Shown here in pieces: positions 6,104-8,021 of a stretch of DNA of 8,021 nucleotides; position 1 is the first letter of the stretch; every line of letters begins with the position of its first letter. A program made the position numbers and the translations under genes. The stretch spans positions 1 through 8,021 of the forward strand of contig WJXE01000075.1 in the NCBI GenBank assembly GCA_009665115.1, read 5' to 3'. The DNA comes from Nitrosopumilales archaeon (lineage in GTDB: Archaea; Thermoproteota; Nitrososphaeria; Nitrososphaerales; Nitrososphaeraceae). The notes under the pieces are model-generated. The model saw only the letters and a list, made by a program, of their open reading frames with translations. It was not told where the DNA came from and did not search any database.

Positions 6104-6110
6104 AAAAAAA
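6104..6110 (-). terminator. T7 tract downstream of the amidase gene
   Basis: Seven A on the plus strand form a T7 tract on the minus strand, 45-51 bases past the amidase stop codon. A short inverted repeat, CCAG-N7-CTGG (6132-6146), lies between stop and tract. The position suits archaeal T-tract termination before the small membrane-protein gene. Confidence 0.45.
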
Positions 6111-6155
6111 GTGGCAGTAACTTTTCGGCTACCAGACGTAAGCTGGATGAGCTTT

Positions 6156-7601
6156 TTAAGAGGTAAAAGGAGAAGGCGGCATGAATTTAATCCCCGTGCT
6201 ATTTATGCATTCATAATTACACGCTACTGACAATATTTTTTCTTCTCTAAATGGAGGACCAATCATTTGTACAGCTACTGGCATATTATCTTTAGTTAAT
6301 CCTATGGGAATACTAACTGCAGGAAAACCAGTGCTATTAAATACTATAGTATTCCTAAGTAAAGCTTCTCTAGTTTGCAAAACAGTACCGCAAATATCAG
6401 AGACCGTTAGTTCATCGAACCTAGGTGCGGGAATGATAGTTGTTGGAACAGCGATAATCTCAATTTTCTGTCTTAACATGGCTAGAAGCTGCTTTTTTAT
6501 TTCCTCAGTTATGATTCTCATGGCGTGTATGTAATCAACCGCAGATATTTTTGTTCCTTGAATCAGCATCTCTCTTACTTCTTCGCTATAATCTTCCTTT
6601 CTTGTCTTTAACCAATGCGCATGTATTTCTGATGCCTCCGCATACCTAATTTTTCTCCAAGTGTTGTAGTATCTTTCAGTATTTTGAAGATCTAGATCAA
6701 ATACTTTATACCCTAATGACTTTATACTTTCCAAAAACTGATAAAACAGACTTTCAACTTCCGGATGCACATAATCAAAGAAATAGTCCTTCGGTACTCC
6801 AATAGATATACCTCCAAAATTGGATGTTTCAATAATTTTCGTATATGGAGGCACTTTTTTGTGATTGGAAATCTGATCTGACGAATCCCACCCAGATATA
6901 CATTCTAATATAGCAGCCGCATCCCATGCGCTCCTAGTAACGCACCCAACATGATCCAAAGACGGTGCCAGAGGCACAACTCCATACTTACTAACTCTTC
7001 CGTAAGTAGGTTTTAGTCCAACTACCCCGCAGAGTGATGATGGAACTCTGATGGACCCTCCAGTATCAGTTCCTAAAGATATACAAGCCATCCCAGTTGA
7101 AACTGCAACAGCAGAACCGCCACTTGAACCACCTGATATTCTTGACATATTCCAAGGGTTTTTCGTGTTACCGTAAAAGGGATTCACTCCGGTAATTCCA
7201 GATGCAAATTCATTCAAATTGTTGGTACCGAGTAAAATTGCACCCGCTTCCTTAATTTTCTTAACACAAGTTGCATCAGTCTTTGGAATATATTCCGACA
7301 ATATTTTTGAGCCTCCAGTGCATCTAATATCTTTTGCATAAATAATATCTTTTATTGAAAATGGAATGCCATGCAAAGGCCCTCGATAGTCTCCTTGACT
7401 AATCTCTCTTTCAGCTATTCGTGCATTGTTATATGCATCTTCCTCATCGATAACTGTTATAAATGCGTTAAGTGACGGATTGAATTTCCTAATTCTGTCA
7501 AAGCAAAACTCGATCAGATCTACAGGTGATATTTCATTGGTCTTTATTTTCTCTGACAAATGTTTAACAGAGAATAAAGAAAATTGTAATCCTTTTACCA
7601 T
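6156..7601 (-). CDS. Amidase signature family protein, GatA-like
   Basis: A complete 481-aa amidase signature enzyme, hydrolysing a carboxamide to the acid plus ammonia. The Ser-cisSer-Lys triad is intact: Lys84 in FSIKDI, Ser159 in ISGGSSGGSAVAVSTG, and the nucleophile Ser183 in GTDTGGSIRVPSS. The spacings (75 and 24 residues) equal those of GatA (Lys79, Ser154, Ser178 in the S. aureus enzyme). LHGIPFSIKD, LLGTNNLNEFA and the C-terminal NSTGFPAVSIPIGL are typical of the family. The loop after the signature reads VPLAPSLDHVG, as in many stand-alone amidases, rather than the FASSLDQIG type of most GatA proteins. No gatB or gatC is adjacent. I therefore prefer a stand-alone amidase; a subunit of the tRNA amidotransferase GatCAB remains possible. 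Start ATG 7601 has a TATA-like element about 34 bases upstream and no clear ribosome-binding site. Confidence 0.94.
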   Translation of the reverse strand: MVKGLQFSLFSVKHLSEKIKTNEISPVDLIEFCFDRIRKFNPSLNAFITVIDEEDAYNNARIAEREISQGDYRGPLHGIPFSIKDIIYAKDIRCTGGSKILSEYIPKTDATCVKKIKEAGAILLGTNNLNEFASGITGVNPFYGNTKNPWNMSRISGGSSGGSAVAVSTGMACISLGTDTGGSIRVPSSLCGVVGLKPTYGRVSKYGVVPLAPSLDHVGCVTRSAWDAAAILECISGWDSSDQISNHKKVPPYTKIIETSNFGGISIGVPKDYFFDYVHPEVESLFYQFLESIKSLGYKVFDLDLQNTERYYNTWRKIRYAEASEIHAHWLKTRKEDYSEEVREMLIQGTKISAVDYIHAMRIITEEIKKQLLAMLRQKIEIIAVPTTIIPAPRFDELTVSDICGTVLQTREALLRNTIVFNSTGFPAVSIPIGLTKDNMPVAVQMIGPPFREEKILSVACNYECINSTGIKFMPPSPFTS

Positions 7602-7630
7602 AGATATTGTGGTGTTCTCGTGATTGGACT

Positions 7631-7642
7631 TTTTAAATTTTT
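7631..7642 (-). promoter_or_regulatory. TATA-like box of the amidase gene
   Basis: An AT-only stretch (minus strand AAAAATTTAAAA) is centred about 34 bases before ATG 7601. A start about 25 bases downstream would leave a leader of under 10 bases, so the mRNA is probably leaderless or nearly so. Confidence 0.45.
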
Positions 7643-7752
7643 ATGCTGAAAAGAGGGTTCGACATCACTATGGTTTGAATAGACATAGTACGTGGTTACA
7701 TGATATGTCAGGCTAAAAGAAATTCAACTATTTCGCTGGTACTTACTCAAAC

Positions 7753-7761
7753 AAAAAAAAA
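7753..7761 (-). terminator. T9 tract after the His-rich gene
   Basis: Nine A on the plus strand are nine T on the minus strand, 29 bases beyond the TGA of the His-rich gene, followed by GTTTG. No strong stem precedes it. A long T-tract alone is a usual archaeal termination signal, and its placement supports transcription of the His-rich frame. Confidence 0.5.
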
Positions 7762-7790
7762 TACTGGAGATTTTTGGTACGCGGATGGTA

Positions 7791-8021
7791 TCAATATCCA
7801 CTTAAACTACTCGAGATTCCTGAGCTCCGTGAGCTATAATGTGAGTGACCGGTAGATGATCCATGATGGTGAGTATGGCTAGGACTACTTCTGGTATTAT
7901 TACTGCTATTAGTCGAGTTGGTAATACTACTTATTGAGTTGTTCGTATTGAGTTGACCGTGATGATGATGGTGGGTGTTGATTTTAGCAGCGAAGGTGTT
8001 TGACGTCAGAAGCATTGATGT
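7791..8021 (-). CDS. His/Ser/Asn-rich, probably exported protein (5' end outside window)
   Basis: The frame ends at TGA 7793-7791 and stays open to the right edge. An ATG at 8015 is available, but two further codons upstream are open and the residues LLTSNTFAAK look like the end of a signal peptide with cleavage at TFA-AK. The true start therefore probably lies beyond the window. The mature part, about 65 residues, has a run of five His (HHHHHGQ), then an Asn/Ser/Thr segment with about four N-x-S/T sequons, then SHTHHHGSSTGHSHY and a Ser-rich end. In total 11 of the visible residues are His, which suggests binding of Cu, Ni or Zn ions; that is inference from composition. No known domain is recognised. 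A T9 tract downstream supports a real transcript. Low complexity means a chance frame cannot be fully excluded. Confidence 0.58.
   Translation of the reverse strand, partial: TSMLLTSNTFAAKINTHHHHHGQLNTNNSISSITNSTNSSNNTRSSPSHTHHHGSSTGHSHYSSRSSGISSSLSGY

Noticed and set aside
5985..6230. 81-codon plus-strand ORF starting MPILTVMETLTSL
   Set aside because: It overlaps the 3' end of the amidase gene by 75 bases on the opposite strand and has no recognisable domain or promoter. Treated as a chance frame.
7650..7665. GGGTTCGACATC resembling a tRNA T-loop
   Set aside because: The flanking bases do not form the five-pair T stem and no acceptor or anticodon arm fits around it.
1..8021. CRISPR array, IS element, integrase or defence system
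   Set aside because: No spaced direct repeats, terminal inverted repeats, transposase, integrase or defence-type domains were found on either strand. The only tandem repeat is coding and contiguous.

Overview
This window looks like chromosomal DNA of an ammonia-oxidising archaeon (Nitrososphaerota/Thaumarchaeota), most likely a soil Nitrososphaera or Nitrosocosmicus type. The lineage is inferred from moderately AT-rich DNA, TATA-like boxes close to start codons, T-tract ends, TTG starts, and secreted proteins rich in N-x-S/T sequons. No rRNA, tRNA or other diagnostic marker gene is present, so the assignment is tentative.

Layout. Bases 1-164 (+) are the 3' end of a repeat-containing Gly/Ala/Asn-rich protein, followed by a hairpin and T-run. 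About 406-910 (+) is a decayed Cys-rich, probably secreted protein gene with shifted frames and an in-frame TAA. Converging on it, 1003-2265 (-) is an MFS transporter with a TTG start. Upstream of that, 2336-2677 (-) is the C-terminal fragment of an ABC transporter permease. 2903-3466 (-) is a DUF1697 protein, also with a TTG start. A 200-bp divergent promoter region separates it from 3667-5160 (+), a secreted phosphoesterase of the phospholipase C/acid phosphatase family. A gene-poor stretch (5161-5703) follows. Then come three minus-strand genes: a 78-aa single-span membrane protein (5704-5940), a GatA-like amidase (6156-7601) and, running off the right edge, a His/Ser/Asn-rich probably exported protein (7791-8021).

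Function. The genes look like independent units rather than one operon; most have their own AT-rich promoter and a T-tract end. The common theme is the cell surface: two transporters (one broken), an exported phosphoesterase, and several sequon-rich low-complexity secreted or membrane-anchored proteins. The phosphoesterase could release phosphate or head groups from organic phosphoesters outside the cell. I see no defence system, CRISPR array, IS element or clear novel multi-gene system. The points of interest are gene decay (406-1000, 2336-2677), the 33-bp coding tandem repeat, and the His-rich secreted protein.
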